Positions 35,125-44,913 of a DNA stretch of 64,000 bases are shown one piece after another. The position numbers and the translations under genes were made by a program. The first letter of the stretch is position 1, and every line of letters begins with the position of its first letter. This DNA comes from an uncultured Chlorobiaceae bacterium (GTDB lineage: Bacteria; Bacteroidota; Chlorobiia; Chlorobiales; Chlorobiaceae). The stretch is from the NCBI GenBank assembly GCA_903940125.1, contig CAJAJL010000100.1, positions 18,763-82,762 of the forward strand, given 5' to 3'. The notes beneath the pieces are model-generated. The model was not told the DNA's origin. It made no database searches and worked only from the letters and a program-made list of their open reading frames with translations.

Positions 35125-36377
35125 TTCAGTTGGGATTCAGAGTCAATAAGGTATCCGCCCGATACTGCCACCTTGTCGCCTGACTGGAGGCCCGATAAAA
35201 TTTGAACTTTTTCGCCCGACTGCTGCCCGAGCTGAACCGTCCGTGATTCAAACATGCCGGGTGAACTTTCGACCCAGACAACCTGTCGCTTGCCGGTATT
35301 CATGACTGCTGTTGCAGGAACGACAAGAGAAGGGGAGAGCGGCACCCTGATGATCGCATTGACGAACATCTCTGGCTTCAGTTTCATGCCGGGGTTAGCC
35401 AGCTCAACACGCGCCTTGACTGTTCTGGTCTTTGGATCGAGAAATGGATAGACAAATGCTATCCGGCCGGTTGAAGGCTTGTCGGGGAAAGACTGTGAGC
35501 GTATTTCCACCTGCTGGCCTGGGTGAATATTCGAAACTTCATTCTCATAGATCTCCATTTCAACCCAGACGCTGGAGAGGTCGGCAATGTTGAAGAGAGC
35601 CTCGCCCATATTGACATATTGTCCCTGCTGAACCATTTTTTCAATGACAATGCCTGAAAAAGGCGAATAAATCGGAATTCTGATATTCGGCTTACCGCTC
35701 TTTTCAAGTTCCGAAATCTGACTCTCCTTGACCCCGAAGAGCAGCAGCCGCTGTCTGGCCGATGCCACCAGGCCTTCACCATTCTGTGAAATGGAAGCGA
35801 TCGGTGAACTCTTCAGCTGTTCACGGCTTTTAAGGGCGAGCAGGTACTCCTGCTGCGTGGCAACAAGGTCAGGGGAGTAGATCTCCGCCACAGGTTTCTC
35901 TTTACTGACGAAGGCTCCGACACTGTTGACATTCAATTTCTCAAGGCGTCCGGCAATCCATGCGGTGACTTTAGCTTGTCGCGACTGGTTGTACTGCACA
36001 ATGCCGACAGCGTTGATCTCCTTGTTCAGGGTTTCGGTTGTTGCCTCTGCCGTGGCGACATTTGCCATGATGCGCTGTTTCTCAGACAGCGAAACGTGTT
36101 CATGCAAGTCAGCCTGCTGTTGTTGTCCCGCTGGCTTGGCGACTCCTGTTGCAGCACTGTCAATTTTCTTGATCAGTTCCATGCCGCATACCGGACAGAG
36201 GCCGGGCTTATCTTTAATGATGTAAGGATGCATGGAACAGGTATAGAGCTGCTTGACAGGTGCTTGAGCAGTTGTTTTGCGGCCTTCTCTATTGTGCCAC
36301 AGAAACCAGCCTCCGCCGGCAGCAATTGCGACTAGAATAATTACCAGAGGAATTGCAAATTTTTTGTTCAGTGCCAT
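35121..36377 (-). CDS. cusB: membrane-fusion protein with N-terminal heavy-metal-binding domain (CusB type)
   Basis: 418 residues. One N-terminal membrane anchor precedes a heavy-metal-binding domain (YTCSMHPYIIKDKPGLCPVC with GMEL following), which offers cysteine, methionine and histidine ligands. After that come the adaptor hairpin, lipoyl and barrel parts (PIYSPFSGIVIEKMVQQGQYV). It bridges CusA and CusC in the periplasm. GMEL and the paired cysteines match the domain found in CusB and copper ATPases. Confidence 0.93.
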   Translation of the reverse strand: MALNKKFAIPLVIILVAIAAGGGWFLWHNREGRKTTAQAPVKQLYTCSMHPYIIKDKPGLCPVCGMELIKKIDSAATGVAKPAGQQQQADLHEHVSLSEKQRIMANVATAEATTETLNKEINAVGIVQYNQSRQAKVTAWIAGRLEKLNVNSVGAFVSKEKPVAEIYSPDLVATQQEYLLALKSREQLKSSPIASISQNGEGLVASARQRLLLFGVKESQISELEKSGKPNIRIPIYSPFSGIVIEKMVQQGQYVNMGEALFNIADLSSVWVEMEIYENEVSNIHPGQQVEIRSQSFPDKPSTGRIAFVYPFLDPKTRTVKARVELANPGMKLKPEMFVNAIIRVPLSPSLVVPATAVMNTGKRQVVWVESSPGMFESRTVQLGQQSGEKVQILSGLQSGDKVAVSGGYLIDSESQLK

Positions 36378-36396
36378 GACTCTCAGGTTGGTATTG

Positions 36397-37722
36397 TTAA
36401 TTATTTGGATGTTCAGATGCCGCTGCTGTCGGTAATGCTGTCACATCACTTCCCACCACAGCTTCAAGCTGTGCAATCTTCATCATATATTCAGCCTTCG
36501 ACTCATACAGTTCCCGCTCGTAGTTGAACAGGTTCATCCTGCTGTCGAGCAGCGTCAGAAAATCCACCTTGTTGACCCTGTAACTGATGAGTGCCGATTC
36601 CAGTGATTGTTCCGACTGAGGGATGATACCTCCGCTGTAAAGCTCAACCTGTTGACGACGTCGGTCAAGCTGGGCAAGGATGTCGTTGATGGTGTAGCTG
36701 ATGCTGTTCTTCAAGGCATTGAGCTCTTCAGTGGCCATGGTTGTTTCAAACGTTGATTCGGCCACCATTGCGCGGCGTTTCTGCTGCTGGATGGGCAGGT
36801 TGAAGGAGAGGCCGACACTGAACATGTTGTAACCTGGGTCGGTGGTCATGCCAGTTGTTATCGGCTCGCGGAACATATACTCTGCGGAGAGGTTGAAATC
36901 AGGATACGACTCTTTTTTTGCCAGGCTGCGCGATGCTTGAGCCTTGTTGACGAGACTCGCCAGACTTTTCACCTGAGGGCGATTGTTAAGAGCGGCCTCG
37001 TTCAGTTGTTCCTGGCTCATTAAGACGCGGGGGAGCGTGAAATCAGCAAACGCTCCGATCGGTGTATTGCCCTGTCGATAGGTAAGGTAGTTAAGGTTGG
37101 CTTCCAGGCTTTTGCGTTGCTGCTGCAGCGAAATCTGCATGTCGAGCATCTTCGACTTTTCAAGCCCAGCCTTATAGATATCCTGCTGCACTCCCTGACC
37201 GACTGAGTATTTCAACTCATTAATGGTGAGAAAATTAGAAAGAATTTTCAGGTTTTTGTCAATAATCCTGAGCATCTTGTTCACGGCCCAAAGCTGGTAA
37301 TAGTTCTCCTTCACCATTTTTGTCAACTCAAGCTTGCGCTCCTCAAACGCCCACTTGTAAGACTCCGCTTCACTCAAAGCTGCTTTTTCCCGCAGAGCCC
37401 GCTTTCCCCAGAAGGGGAGTTGCTGCGATATGCCGACTACCTTGGCGGAGGTTGAGTCCAGGTTAAAAACTCCGGGTTCCCGGGTCAGCATGTTCTGCAG
37501 TCTGAACATCACCATCGGGTCATCGAGCGCCCTTGATTGCTTTGCCTTACTGGCAAACATCTGCCACCGGGCTTCCGAAGCCTTCAATTCGGGGTTGCTG
37601 GTGAGTGCGGTGGTAACAAGAGCCGCAATGTCTTCCGCCGGCACTTCCACCTCTGCCGACCATGCAAATGCAGGTACAAGAGATAACAGAATAAATAAGG
37701 CAAATATGAGACGCTTTTTCAT
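36397..37722 (-). CDS. cusC: TolC-family outer-membrane efflux protein (CusC type)
   Basis: 441 residues with a signal peptide (FAWS-AEV) and the duplicated outer-membrane efflux repeat. There is no lipobox, unlike E. coli CusC. It is the first gene of the copper operon, 19 bp before cusB. The assigned role follows from gene order. Its promoter should lie in the region beyond 37722. Confidence 0.9.
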   Translation of the reverse strand: MKKRLIFALFILLSLVPAFAWSAEVEVPAEDIAALVTTALTSNPELKASEARWQMFASKAKQSRALDDPMVMFRLQNMLTREPGVFNLDSTSAKVVGISQQLPFWGKRALREKAALSEAESYKWAFEERKLELTKMVKENYYQLWAVNKMLRIIDKNLKILSNFLTINELKYSVGQGVQQDIYKAGLEKSKMLDMQISLQQQRKSLEANLNYLTYRQGNTPIGAFADFTLPRVLMSQEQLNEAALNNRPQVKSLASLVNKAQASRSLAKKESYPDFNLSAEYMFREPITTGMTTDPGYNMFSVGLSFNLPIQQQKRRAMVAESTFETTMATEELNALKNSISYTINDILAQLDRRRQQVELYSGGIIPQSEQSLESALISYRVNKVDFLTLLDSRMNLFNYERELYESKAEYMMKIAQLEAVVGSDVTALPTAAASEHPNN

Positions 37723-37890
37723 AGGACTTCGTGACGATAAGTTGTCGATCTACATCTATATAACATAAAGCGTGCCATTCCCCGTTCATCGCGGTACTAT
37801 TGAGCTAAGCTATCCAAGGATGGTAAATTATGGAGAATATTCTTCACCCGAAGCAGAATAATCCTCACAGCGGCTCAAATTCTCCCCAGT

Positions 37891-38037
37891 TATCCCGAAC
37901 TCCCGTGAGGGATCTCCCCCCACCAACCCAATCTTTTATAAGTCCTATTGGCCCTATAAGTCGTATCAGCCCTATTCCCTCCAGCTAATGGTTTGATTTG
38001 GTCGTCGGAGGAATAATGGTAAAGAAATTTCGACGCA
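37891..38037 (+). repeat. composite dispersed repeat, copy A (left side of island)
   Basis: About 147 bp in three parts: an imperfect palindrome (ATCCCGAACTCCCGTGAGGGAT), the 9-bp array, and a tail with TTTGATTTGGTCGTCGGAGG. Copy B, at 45461-45613, has the same three parts in the same order and orientation. Confidence 0.8.
37937..37977. repeat. 9-bp array locus 3 (inside composite repeat A)
   Basis: TATAA is followed by GTCCTATTG, GCCCTATAA, GTCGTATCA and GCCCTATTC. There is no good hairpin here, unlike loci 1 and 2. Confidence 0.75.
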
Positions 38038-38257
38038 AGTTTTCCTTTCAGCAACTACTACCAACTCAAAGATCATTCTGTTGGTTTTGAAGAGAATACG
38101 TTTTAAATTCATCAAGATAAGTATGTGAGAAGCTTTTTATATGGTGTATTTTAAACTGTTCACAGTTTCATTAACCTTTACAATAAGGCTTCCTTTAATT
38201 TGTGTTGCTTTGGAGTTTCCCTTTCCTTGTATTTGATAAATTATCAGGATAATCAGG

Positions 38258-38701
38258 ATGAGTTTTATTTTAACACAGCAAGAGGCCGACGACTTGCTTG
38301 GCATTGAAAAGCATTACTTCGGTAATGATCTGTTTACTTTTCCAAGCCTTGGGGGCGCGTTAAGAATCTTGTTGCATTCTGGGGACTCCCGTGAAGAGTT
38401 TAGCTTTGATATTACACGCAGTTGTATTGTGTTAACGAAAAACACATTTCAAACTCGAGCTAAAAAAACGATTGTTCTTGCACGTATTGATATAGGCGGT
38501 GCTCCTCACAGAAATCCTGACGGGGAGGAAATTTTATGCCCTCATCTTCATGTTTATCGAGAAGGTTATGGTGATAAATGGGCAATACCTGTACCTGGAA
38601 ATTTTTCTAAAAGTATGACCGTTTGGCAGATTATGAATGAGTTTATGGATTATTGTAAAGTGATTATCAAACCGATTATCCATGAGGAGTTATTCACATG
38701 A
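38258..38701 (+). CDS. unknown protein of a two-gene accessory pair (DUF6978-like)
   Basis: 147 residues, no signal peptide or membrane helix. Visible landmarks are [18 protein letters not shown] at the start, the histidine-containing [12 protein letters not shown] near residue 90 and WAIPVP. From memory it resembles a family of unknown function (DUF6978) found next to DUF1828/1829 proteins, but I cannot confirm this. Its stop overlaps the next ATG by 4 bp (ATGA at 38698), so the two are translationally coupled. Location beside a type III restriction system suggests a defence or mobile-element role, which is inference. Confidence 0.6.
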   Translation: MSFILTQQEADDLLGIEKHYFGNDLFTFPSLGGALRILLHSGDSREEFSFDITRSCIVLTKNTFQTRAKKTIVLARIDIGGAPHRNPDGEEILCPHLHVYREGYGDKWAIPVPGNFSKSMTVWQIMNEFMDYCKVIIKPIIHEELFT

Positions 38702-39468
38702 TTAATGAAATGAATGTATTGATTGATAAATACGCTCTATGGCTCAAAGATAAGACTGTTGTCAAAAAAATTCGAGAAGACTGGATCGAGATAACGACTC
38801 CACACATTGATCGCCATAACGACTGTTTACAAATTTATGCTCGTAAAGATGGTAATGGATATATGCTCACCGATGATGGGTATACCATTAGTGATCTTCT
38901 GGGATCAGGTTGCCAACTCGACAGCCCAAAGCGTCAGGATCTGTTGAGCACAACTTTGGCAGGCTTTGGCGTTCATCTCGAAAAAGATCAATTGATAGTG
39001 CATGCATCCCTTGATAATTTTTCAATAAAAAAGCACAATATTATCCAGGCAATGCTGGCGGTAAATGATCTTTTTTACTTGGCATCACCGTTTGTTGCAA
39101 GCCTGTTTGTTGAAGATGTAACAAATTGGCTTGATCTTTCAGATATTCGTTATACACCAAAAGTTAAGTTTACGGGTAAAAGTGGTTATGATCATATGTT
39201 TGACTTTGTGATACCGAAATCAAGAAAACAGCCTGAGCGGATTGTTCAGGCTATTTCTAACCCCAGGAAAGAAACGGCAGAAGCGCTGGTGTTTAAATGG
39301 TTAGATACAAAAGATACAAGGGGAGGGTCCGATTCTCGACTTTTTGTTTTTCTCAACGATAAAACATCGATCGTATCGCCATCAGTAGTTGACGCATTAA
39401 GAAATTACGATCTTGAACCGGTTCTTTGGTCTAACAGGGAGCTCTCTCGGGAAGTATTGGTAGCATGA
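38698..39468 (+). CDS. DUF1828/DUF1829-like protein, second gene of accessory pair
   Basis: 256 residues. The N-terminal half contains [36 protein letters not shown], the pattern I associate with DUF1828; the C-terminal half ([37 protein letters not shown]) matches DUF1829. No catalytic motif is obvious; the [11 protein letters not shown] segment is acidic. The last 64 bp overlap the end of the res gene on the opposite strand, an unusually long convergent overlap suggesting that one element was inserted against the other. Function is unknown. Confidence 0.65.
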   Translation: MINEMNVLIDKYALWLKDKTVVKKIREDWIEITTPHIDRHNDCLQIYARKDGNGYMLTDDGYTISDLLGSGCQLDSPKRQDLLSTTLAGFGVHLEKDQLIVHASLDNFSIKKHNIIQAMLAVNDLFYLASPFVASLFVEDVTNWLDLSDIRYTPKVKFTGKSGYDHMFDFVIPKSRKQPERIVQAISNPRKETAEALVFKWLDTKDTRGGSDSRLFVFLNDKTSIVSPSVVDALRNYDLEPVLWSNRELSREVLVA

Positions 39469-42089
39469 GCAAGCTGCTCGGATAGGCTTTCGCCTTTATT
39501 GTTTCTTTTTTCGGCAAGAAGAAATACTCCTTTGCCATCGCTCTTGGCAGCCCACAGTTCACCGATATTTTTCTTTTCCTTGCTGTCGTCATTGGTCACG
39601 TAGGGTTCGCCTTTGTATTCCACAACCAAAATTCGATCATCGTCAAGCAGTGCAACAAAATCAGGATAGAAGCGGTCGGTTGAAGTCGGCAGCCAGAAGG
39701 ATGTTTTCTGACGCCCTGACAGGTTGCGAATCCAGTATTTCACTTTTGGGAGATTGTCGATCAACTGCGCACAATCGAATTCTTCTCCTTCGCCTTTCAG
39801 TTCACCAATACTGCCGAAAAAATGTTTCTTGAATTGATAGCGTCCAGAATAAAACCAAGACGCCGGGTAAGGGCGGTTATCGAAAGCAAACCCGTTAGCA
39901 AAAGAGGTTTCAACGGATATTTCAGGATTAGGGACAAACAAAAAAGTCTGGTAGTCTCGCGCATAAGCCTGTTGGCGGTATGCCAAAATCTTCTGCATCG
40001 TCACCTTAGCAAGCTGGTATTTGAACCGCAACAAGTCATGTAACGGAATGTTGCGCTGCTCCATGAGGTAGGCAACCAGTTTCCGGCAAAACTCTAACAG
40101 CACGTGCTGGGTAATGTCAGGCTGGCGGCATTGGATGTCAAGCCAACGGGAAAGTGCCAAGTCCGTCCAGTCCAGTTTTAATGCGCCAATTTCAAGCTGA
40201 GTGTTTTGATCGAGGGCATGATAAACGACTTTATCTTCCTGTAAGTTTACTTCCCACCGCTGAGAGGTTTCTTTGATAGAAAATTCTGTTGCAGTGAGTT
40301 CTGCAGGGCAAGTGTTCAACGTCCAGTTTCCAAGGTCGAGGATCAACTCTTCATCAGCAAATTCTAACTCTCCCTGCACGTTCAGGAATAAACGTGGTAC
40401 AGCAAATTTTTCGCCTCGCATGACAGGAGCAATGCTGTTGTGGTGTGTAATGCGGTGACGGTTCACCGAAGCGCAAAAGGCTCCGTGTCGTTCAGCAGGA
40501 ACAGCGTCAACAAGACGTTTTTCAAGCTCTTCGGAGATTTCGCCCTGAACAGTCAAGGTAAAGGTGCCGTCCGGTTGCGTTACCACTTGAACACGCTCTG
40601 CAACATCAAGAGGGAGTCCGCTGAAATCAGGCGCACTGTCCAAAGTTTCGATGAGAACGGGAGGTTGATTAAACAAGCTGCCTGTTGCCGCAAATCCCTC
40701 AAGGCTATACTGCTGCCGTGTCACAATCGAAGCTGCAGCCTCGTCCGGTTCAAAGCCCATTTTCTGTACAAGCGTATCGGTCAAGGCTCTAGCGCCCTCC
40801 CCAAAGCGAGGGCTGGAAACATGGGTATAGGCACGATTCAATGCCTCGTTCGGTCTGGTTTGAGCATAGGGCATTCGTAAAATACGCCCTAAAAGCTGCT
40901 CAATATCCGTTGCGCTGGCGATGTTCGCCACGGAACACAAAACGTAGGCAAAAGAACAATCCCACCCCTCTTTGAGCGCTTCAACGGTGATGATAAATTC
41001 AACAGTGCAGGCCGGATCGAAAAGGTTTATAGCGTCAAGTTCGCGTTGCTCTCCGGTAGCTACGGCGATTTTTTCTGGTGCGATATTCTCGTTCTCGATC
41101 AGGTATGTTTTCAGAACGGACACAGTCACTTCCTGCCCTTGGTCCTGTGCCTGAAAAAGCGTTAGGGGGCGGATATAACGCGGGTCGCTCTTTGCTGTTT
41201 CTGCCAGTCGCGCACGAGTCTCTATCGCGTCATGCACGGCGGAACGCCAGTCGGGGTGCTCGGTCAGGATGATCGGCAGCTTAATCATCTCCGCCGCCTT
41301 CACCTCGGCAGCGGAAGCCCGAAACAAAACATTGCTTCCATTTTTCGGATCGGTGTTCGGTGTTGCGGTAAATTCGACAATGCAAGATGGTCGCAAAGCG
41401 GCAAGCATATCGAAAGAGAGATTGGTTCCCGCTTTGTGCGCCTCGTCCACGATAACAAGGGGACGGTGAAAGGCCATGAGGTTGACGAAGGAAAACTTGA
41501 TCTTGCCGTCCTCACGACGTTCCAGCCCTGCCATGTTTTCGGGGATATGGGCAAAGTGCGGTTCAAAGTTTTCAGAATGCGAATATGCTTTTCGTCCGTC
41601 TGGGTTGCTCGTGCGTAGGCTCTGGATCGTGGCAACGATCACGGTAACTCTGTCGGTAAGGTCTTGCGGCCTGATCTGGTCAATCTCGCTAATATCGAAC
41701 ACAGACACACGCCCGTCAAAAGCATCGTCAATTGCGGCACGGTATGGATGAGAGGGTTTCTTCAATGCCTCTGCCGTCTGCTTGCGGATGGTGCCGGTTG
41801 GCACAAGCCACAACACGACGGGGAAATCCCGCTCAAGATAAGAGCGACCTGCAACAGCTATAGCGTGCGCTGCTAACAGGGTTTTTCCACCGCCGGTCGG
41901 CAAGCGGAAGCAAACATTCGGCACACCCCGAAGATTCTGAATGGTGCGGTAAGGAGGGAGAGGCTTGTCTGGCCTCTGCTCCCGCACGGTCTGTATAAAG
42001 GCTTGCTCTGGATCGCTCGAAATACGAGCACGATCAAGATAAGCAGCAAGGGTATCCAGAGCGCTGCGTTGAAAGTTTTTGAGTTCCAT
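39405..42089 (-). CDS. res: type III restriction enzyme, helicase-nuclease subunit
   Basis: 894 residues. The SF2 helicase core has Walker [12 protein letters not shown] near residue 64, DEAH ([10 protein letters not shown]) near 215 and an arginine-finger region [15 protein letters not shown]-terminal PD-(D/E)xK nuclease appears as [22 protein letters not shown] at about 805-830. With Mod it cuts DNA after translocation between two unmethylated head-to-head sites. The C-terminus runs about 20 residues past the expected end, into the overlap with the DUF1829-like gene. All motifs appear intact. Confidence 0.94.
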   Translation of the reverse strand: MELKNFQRSALDTLAAYLDRARISSDPEQAFIQTVREQRPDKPLPPYRTIQNLRGVPNVCFRLPTGGGKTLLAAHAIAVAGRSYLERDFPVVLWLVPTGTIRKQTAEALKKPSHPYRAAIDDAFDGRVSVFDISEIDQIRPQDLTDRVTVIVATIQSLRTSNPDGRKAYSHSENFEPHFAHIPENMAGLERREDGKIKFSFVNLMAFHRPLVIVDEAHKAGTNLSFDMLAALRPSCIVEFTATPNTDPKNGSNVLFRASAAEVKAAEMIKLPIILTEHPDWRSAVHDAIETRARLAETAKSDPRYIRPLTLFQAQDQGQEVTVSVLKTYLIENENIAPEKIAVATGEQRELDAINLFDPACTVEFIITVEALKEGWDCSFAYVLCSVANIASATDIEQLLGRILRMPYAQTRPNEALNRAYTHVSSPRFGEGARALTDTLVQKMGFEPDEAAASIVTRQQYSLEGFAATGSLFNQPPVLIETLDSAPDFSGLPLDVAERVQVVTQPDGTFTLTVQGEISEELEKRLVDAVPAERHGAFCASVNRHRITHHNSIAPVMRGEKFAVPRLFLNVQGELEFADEELILDLGNWTLNTCPAELTATEFSIKETSQRWEVNLQEDKVVYHALDQNTQLEIGALKLDWTDLALSRWLDIQCRQPDITQHVLLEFCRKLVAYLMEQRNIPLHDLLRFKYQLAKVTMQKILAYRQQAYARDYQTFLFVPNPEISVETSFANGFAFDNRPYPASWFYSGRYQFKKHFFGSIGELKGEGEEFDCAQLIDNLPKVKYWIRNLSGRQKTSFWLPTSTDRFYPDFVALLDDDRILVVEYKGEPYVTNDDSKEKKNIGELWAAKSDGKGVFLLAEKRNNKGESLSEQLAHATNTSRESSLLDQRTGSRS

Positions 42090-42101
42090 ATATTTTGGCT
42101 C

Positions 42102-43610
42102 TTATCGTGCTTTAATCTCATAAGGGATTTGCCGGAAGGTAATGCCCTCGCTGCTCAAGCGTTCTCTGCTCAAGCGGCAACCTTCCCCGAAAATGATTTT
42201 TGCCCCGTCATGGAAGGGCAAACCGGACAAAACTTTTGAGGTTAAAATATTACCACCGTTCGGTCTCTTGTCGCCCAAGATGCCGTTAAATAAAAGATAG
42301 TATCCGACTCCCTCGTGACTTCCTAAGTAAGGGGAATCAGCTTGACCGGAATAGGGAATGCCCGTTTCAAGAAACCAAATATGAGCCGCCAAGGGCGCAA
42401 ACCGAACACCTGTTGTAACATGCCCGTTTTCATCAAACACAGGAACACCCAAACGGTAAAAACGGAATCCGCCGCCGCCTTTCCATCCCACGGCTTCGGA
42501 AATGCCGCCCTGTTCGCCTTCTATAACCTTACGCAAGCGCGGTGCACAATGAGTCATGGCATGGTCGCCCATTTCAATACCGATATATCGCCTGCCCATT
42601 TTGTGGGCCACTGCTGCCGTCGTACCGGAGCCAAGGAATGAGTCAAGAACAAGATCATTAGAGTTTGAAGCAACGTGAATAATACGTTGAATTAAGCGTT
42701 CTGGCTTCGGTGTAGTAAAAGCATCTTCTGCACCAAAAATCGCGTTTATCTCTTTTTTGGCCTCTTGATTGTGTCCAACTTCATCATTTGGCCACCAAGT
42801 CCATGCGGAAACCCCTTCATGCTCAAATAAAAAAGTTTTGCGGCGAGGAACTCCTTTCCCATCCTTGCCAAACCAAATTCTGTTGTCGGCAACCAAGTTC
42901 AAAAATACGCTTTCAATATTTTTCCAACACATGCCTTCTGGCGGTTTATGTTGAACCCCCGCAGGGGTGGTAATCGTGTACATTTGGTTTGGTCGATAAC
43001 CTTGGGCAGAATAGTCGGAAGAAACCCAACGCCCCTTGGGATCGTTATCTGGATTCTTGTAATTTTTTAGCTGTTTTTCTGTGAGTGACAATTTATTTAG
43101 CTCAATGCATTCGTCCTTCTTCGCATAAACCAATATGTGATCGTTAGCATCACCAAGCTTGAGGCGGGCATCTGGAGAAGTTCTTTTTTGCCAAACCACA
43201 TTTGCTACAAAATTTTTACGCCCGAATGTCTCGTCCATTATAACCTTCAGGTAGTGAGCTTCGTTGTCGTCAATCGTTACCCAAATGCTCCCGTCCTCTG
43301 ATAAAAGACTGCGCAACATCTCAAGGCGAGGATACATCATGGCCAGCCACTGAGTATGCTCAAGATTGTCGTCATAATGCTCAAAAGCGCTGCGGGTGTT
43401 ATAGGGTGGGTCTATAAAGATGCATTTCACTTTTCCGGCATAGTAAGGGAGCAAAGCCTTCAGCGCATCGAGGTTATCACCCTGTATCAACATATTCTGG
43501 GTGTCACGGTCGCCCCAAGAAAACTCTCTTACCTCCTCTATCAAGCGGTAGGGAGTATGTATAGCGGTTTGAATATCCTGCTCTCTGGTAAGCCAGTGCA
43601 AAAGCGGCAT
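42102..43610 (-). CDS. mod: type III DNA N6-adenine methyltransferase (beta class)
   Basis: 502 residues. Motif IV DPPYNT comes first (about residue 67) and the SAM motif DSFLGSGTTAAVAHKMGR later (about 318), the order of beta-class amino-methyltransferases such as type III Mod. The region between them (about 140-310) should hold the target-recognition domain. It methylates adenine on one strand of an asymmetric site and gives Res its specificity. Shorter than many Mod proteins (600 or more) but without a visible break. res follows after 12 bp. Confidence 0.93.
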   Translation of the reverse strand: MPLLHWLTREQDIQTAIHTPYRLIEEVREFSWGDRDTQNMLIQGDNLDALKALLPYYAGKVKCIFIDPPYNTRSAFEHYDDNLEHTQWLAMMYPRLEMLRSLLSEDGSIWVTIDDNEAHYLKVIMDETFGRKNFVANVVWQKRTSPDARLKLGDANDHILVYAKKDECIELNKLSLTEKQLKNYKNPDNDPKGRWVSSDYSAQGYRPNQMYTITTPAGVQHKPPEGMCWKNIESVFLNLVADNRIWFGKDGKGVPRRKTFLFEHEGVSAWTWWPNDEVGHNQEAKKEINAIFGAEDAFTTPKPERLIQRIIHVASNSNDLVLDSFLGSGTTAAVAHKMGRRYIGIEMGDHAMTHCAPRLRKVIEGEQGGISEAVGWKGGGGFRFYRLGVPVFDENGHVTTGVRFAPLAAHIWFLETGIPYSGQADSPYLGSHEGVGYYLLFNGILGDKRPNGGNILTSKVLSGLPFHDGAKIIFGEGCRLSRERLSSEGITFRQIPYEIKAR

Positions 43611-43950
43611 AGTGGTCGATCTTCTAAATCAAATAATATAATTCGTTATCGCCACAACTTCTCAAACCTTGCCGATTCCTGATAAAAAAAGTGCCCATCT
43701 GAGTTCAAACATTATATATCGCTCATGACTATCTGTATTTATGATAGTTACATGCCTTATTGATGCAAGTGGTGAGACATTCATAACGAGCACTTTCTTC
43801 AAGAAACCCCTCGCCGAACTCAATCTTTCTCTGCACTGTGCAACCCTCAGTTTTCCAATTTCCTACAGTATTTGAATATCTTCTTTGATTGTTGTTGTTC
43901 CCGATACGGGAACGTTGTACATTGCAATCAAACGATATCCACATGAAACG
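43611..43950. other. intergenic region between mod and higB
   Basis: It holds one copy of a 40-bp direct repeat (43791-43830), and probably the divergent promoters of mod and higBA. A minus-strand frame over the repeat looks like a degraded protein fragment. No intact gene is seen. Confidence 0.4.
43791..43830 (+). repeat. 40-bp direct repeat, left copy
   Basis: CACTTTCT-CAA--AACCCCTCGCCGAACTCAATCTTTCT in outline; the last 25 bases are identical to those of the copy at 46848-46887. Read on the minus strand both can encode RKIEFGEG, so they may be remnants of one gene. Confidence 0.7.
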
Positions 43951-44244
43951 TTGAGAGTCATTTCAAGGAAAACACTCGTAGATTTCTGGACGAGGCATAA
44001 AGATGCTGAACAGCCCTTGAAAGCTTGGTTTAAAGAAGCTGAAAAAGCATGCTGGCAGTCGCCTGATATTCTTAAGCATCGTTATCCTTCTGCGAGTATT
44101 CTAAGCCACAATCGGGTAGTGTTTAACATTAAAGGCAATAAGTATCGCCTGATAACAATGATTAATTTTGACTATGGGCAGGTATTCATCCGTTTTGTCG
44201 GTACTCATGCTGAATACGATATCATAGATGCAACGACAATTTAG
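43951..44244 (+). CDS. higB: HigB-type mRNA interferase toxin
   Basis: 97 residues from TTG 43951, which gives the family start MRVISRKTLVDFW; an ATG eight bases earlier is out of frame. SASILSHNRVVFNIKGNKYRL and FIRFVGTHAEYD are the diagnostic stretches of HigB (RelE-like fold), a ribosome-dependent endoribonuclease. The catalytic histidine (THAEYD) is present. The antitoxin gene follows after 13 bp. The non-ATG start may keep synthesis low. Confidence 0.9.
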   Translation: MRVISRKTLVDFWTRHKDAEQPLKAWFKEAEKACWQSPDILKHRYPSASILSHNRVVFNIKGNKYRLITMINFDYGQVFIRFVGTHAEYDIIDATTI

Positions 44245-44257
44245 AACTGAGTGTGAT

Positions 44258-44614
44258 ATGGAAATTAAACCAATAAAGAGCGAGCTGGATTACAAGGATG
44301 CTCTTCAGCGTATGGAGGTGATTTTTTCAGCCAAACCTGGTACAGAAGAAGGTGATGAACTCGAAATCCTTGGTATTTTGATCGAGCAGTATGAAGAAGC
44401 CAATTTTCCCTTTGATCTCCCAGATCCTATAGAAGCAATTATGTTTCGAATGGATCAGATGAATCTTAATCAACGGGATTTGACAAAAATAATCGGCTCC
44501 AAAAGCCGGGCAAGTGAAATCATGAACCGCAAAAGACCTCTTTCAATCCGCCAAATCCGAACACTGCAAAAAACGCTCAACATCCCAGCAGAAGTCCTGC
44601 TCAGAGAGTATTGA
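44258..44614 (+). CDS. higA: HigA-type antitoxin, XRE helix-turn-helix
   Basis: 118 residues. An acidic N-terminal part (PGTEEGDELEILGILIEQYEE) precedes a helix-turn-helix with NLNQRDLTKIIGSKSRASEIMNRKRPLS. It neutralises HigB and should repress the operon. A 25-base piece of its helix-turn-helix sequence recurs at 47377-47401. Confidence 0.9.
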   Translation: MEIKPIKSELDYKDALQRMEVIFSAKPGTEEGDELEILGILIEQYEEANFPFDLPDPIEAIMFRMDQMNLNQRDLTKIIGSKSRASEIMNRKRPLSIRQIRTLQKTLNIPAEVLLREY

Positions 44615-44628
44615 GACTTTTGCTGAGC

Positions 44629-44913
44629 CTACGGCTGAAAATCTATGTGTGGCTTTACTCCAAAAACAGCTCCGACACGGCGTAGAAAAGCCAGACTGAC
44701 GTTTCTGTAAGTTCCTGATTCCAGGCGGGAAATAGCGGCTTGTGACGTATGTGCCAAGCGCGCAAGTTCTTTTTGAGTCATGCCGGCATTTATGCGGAGG
44801 TGGATAATTTTTTTTGAAACCTCAAATCCCTCTTCGAGAGCGTCATATTCTTTTTTAACAGCTTCGTCCTTGAGATTCTCTGCCAGCAGGTCGTTAAAAT
44901 TAGTTGTCTTCAT
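44629..44913 (-). CDS. XRE-family antitoxin (partner of a frameshifted RelE-like toxin)
   Basis: 94 residues. The helix-turn-helix reads MTQKELARLAHTSQAAISRLESG at about 44-66, followed by the tail LRRVGAVFGVKPHIDFQP typical of antitoxins beside Gp49/HigB-type toxins. Its ATG overlaps the stop of the toxin frame by 4 bp. Two truncated copies of this gene lie at 45638-45865 and 48452-48591. It converges on higA. Confidence 0.88.
   Translation of the reverse strand: MKTTNFNDLLAENLKDEAVKKEYDALEEGFEVSKKIIHLRINAGMTQKELARLAHTSQAAISRLESGTYRNVSLAFLRRVGAVFGVKPHIDFQP

Larger units (their letters stand above)
37723..38257. other. 535-bp intergenic region with composite repeat A
   Basis: It lies between divergent cusC and the DUF pair. 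The centre is composite repeat A (37891-38037) including a 9-bp array. The rest is AT-rich and should contain both promoters. No gene is seen. Confidence 0.5.

Noticed and set aside
37891..38037. CRISPR-like or direct-repeat array
   Set aside because: The 9-bp units are too short, degenerate and without spacers. No cas gene is in the window.
43729..43944. 71-codon minus-strand frame with RKIEFGEGF
   Set aside because: It may be a fragment of a lost gene because the same residues recur at 46848-46887, but no family is recognised and there is no complete frame.
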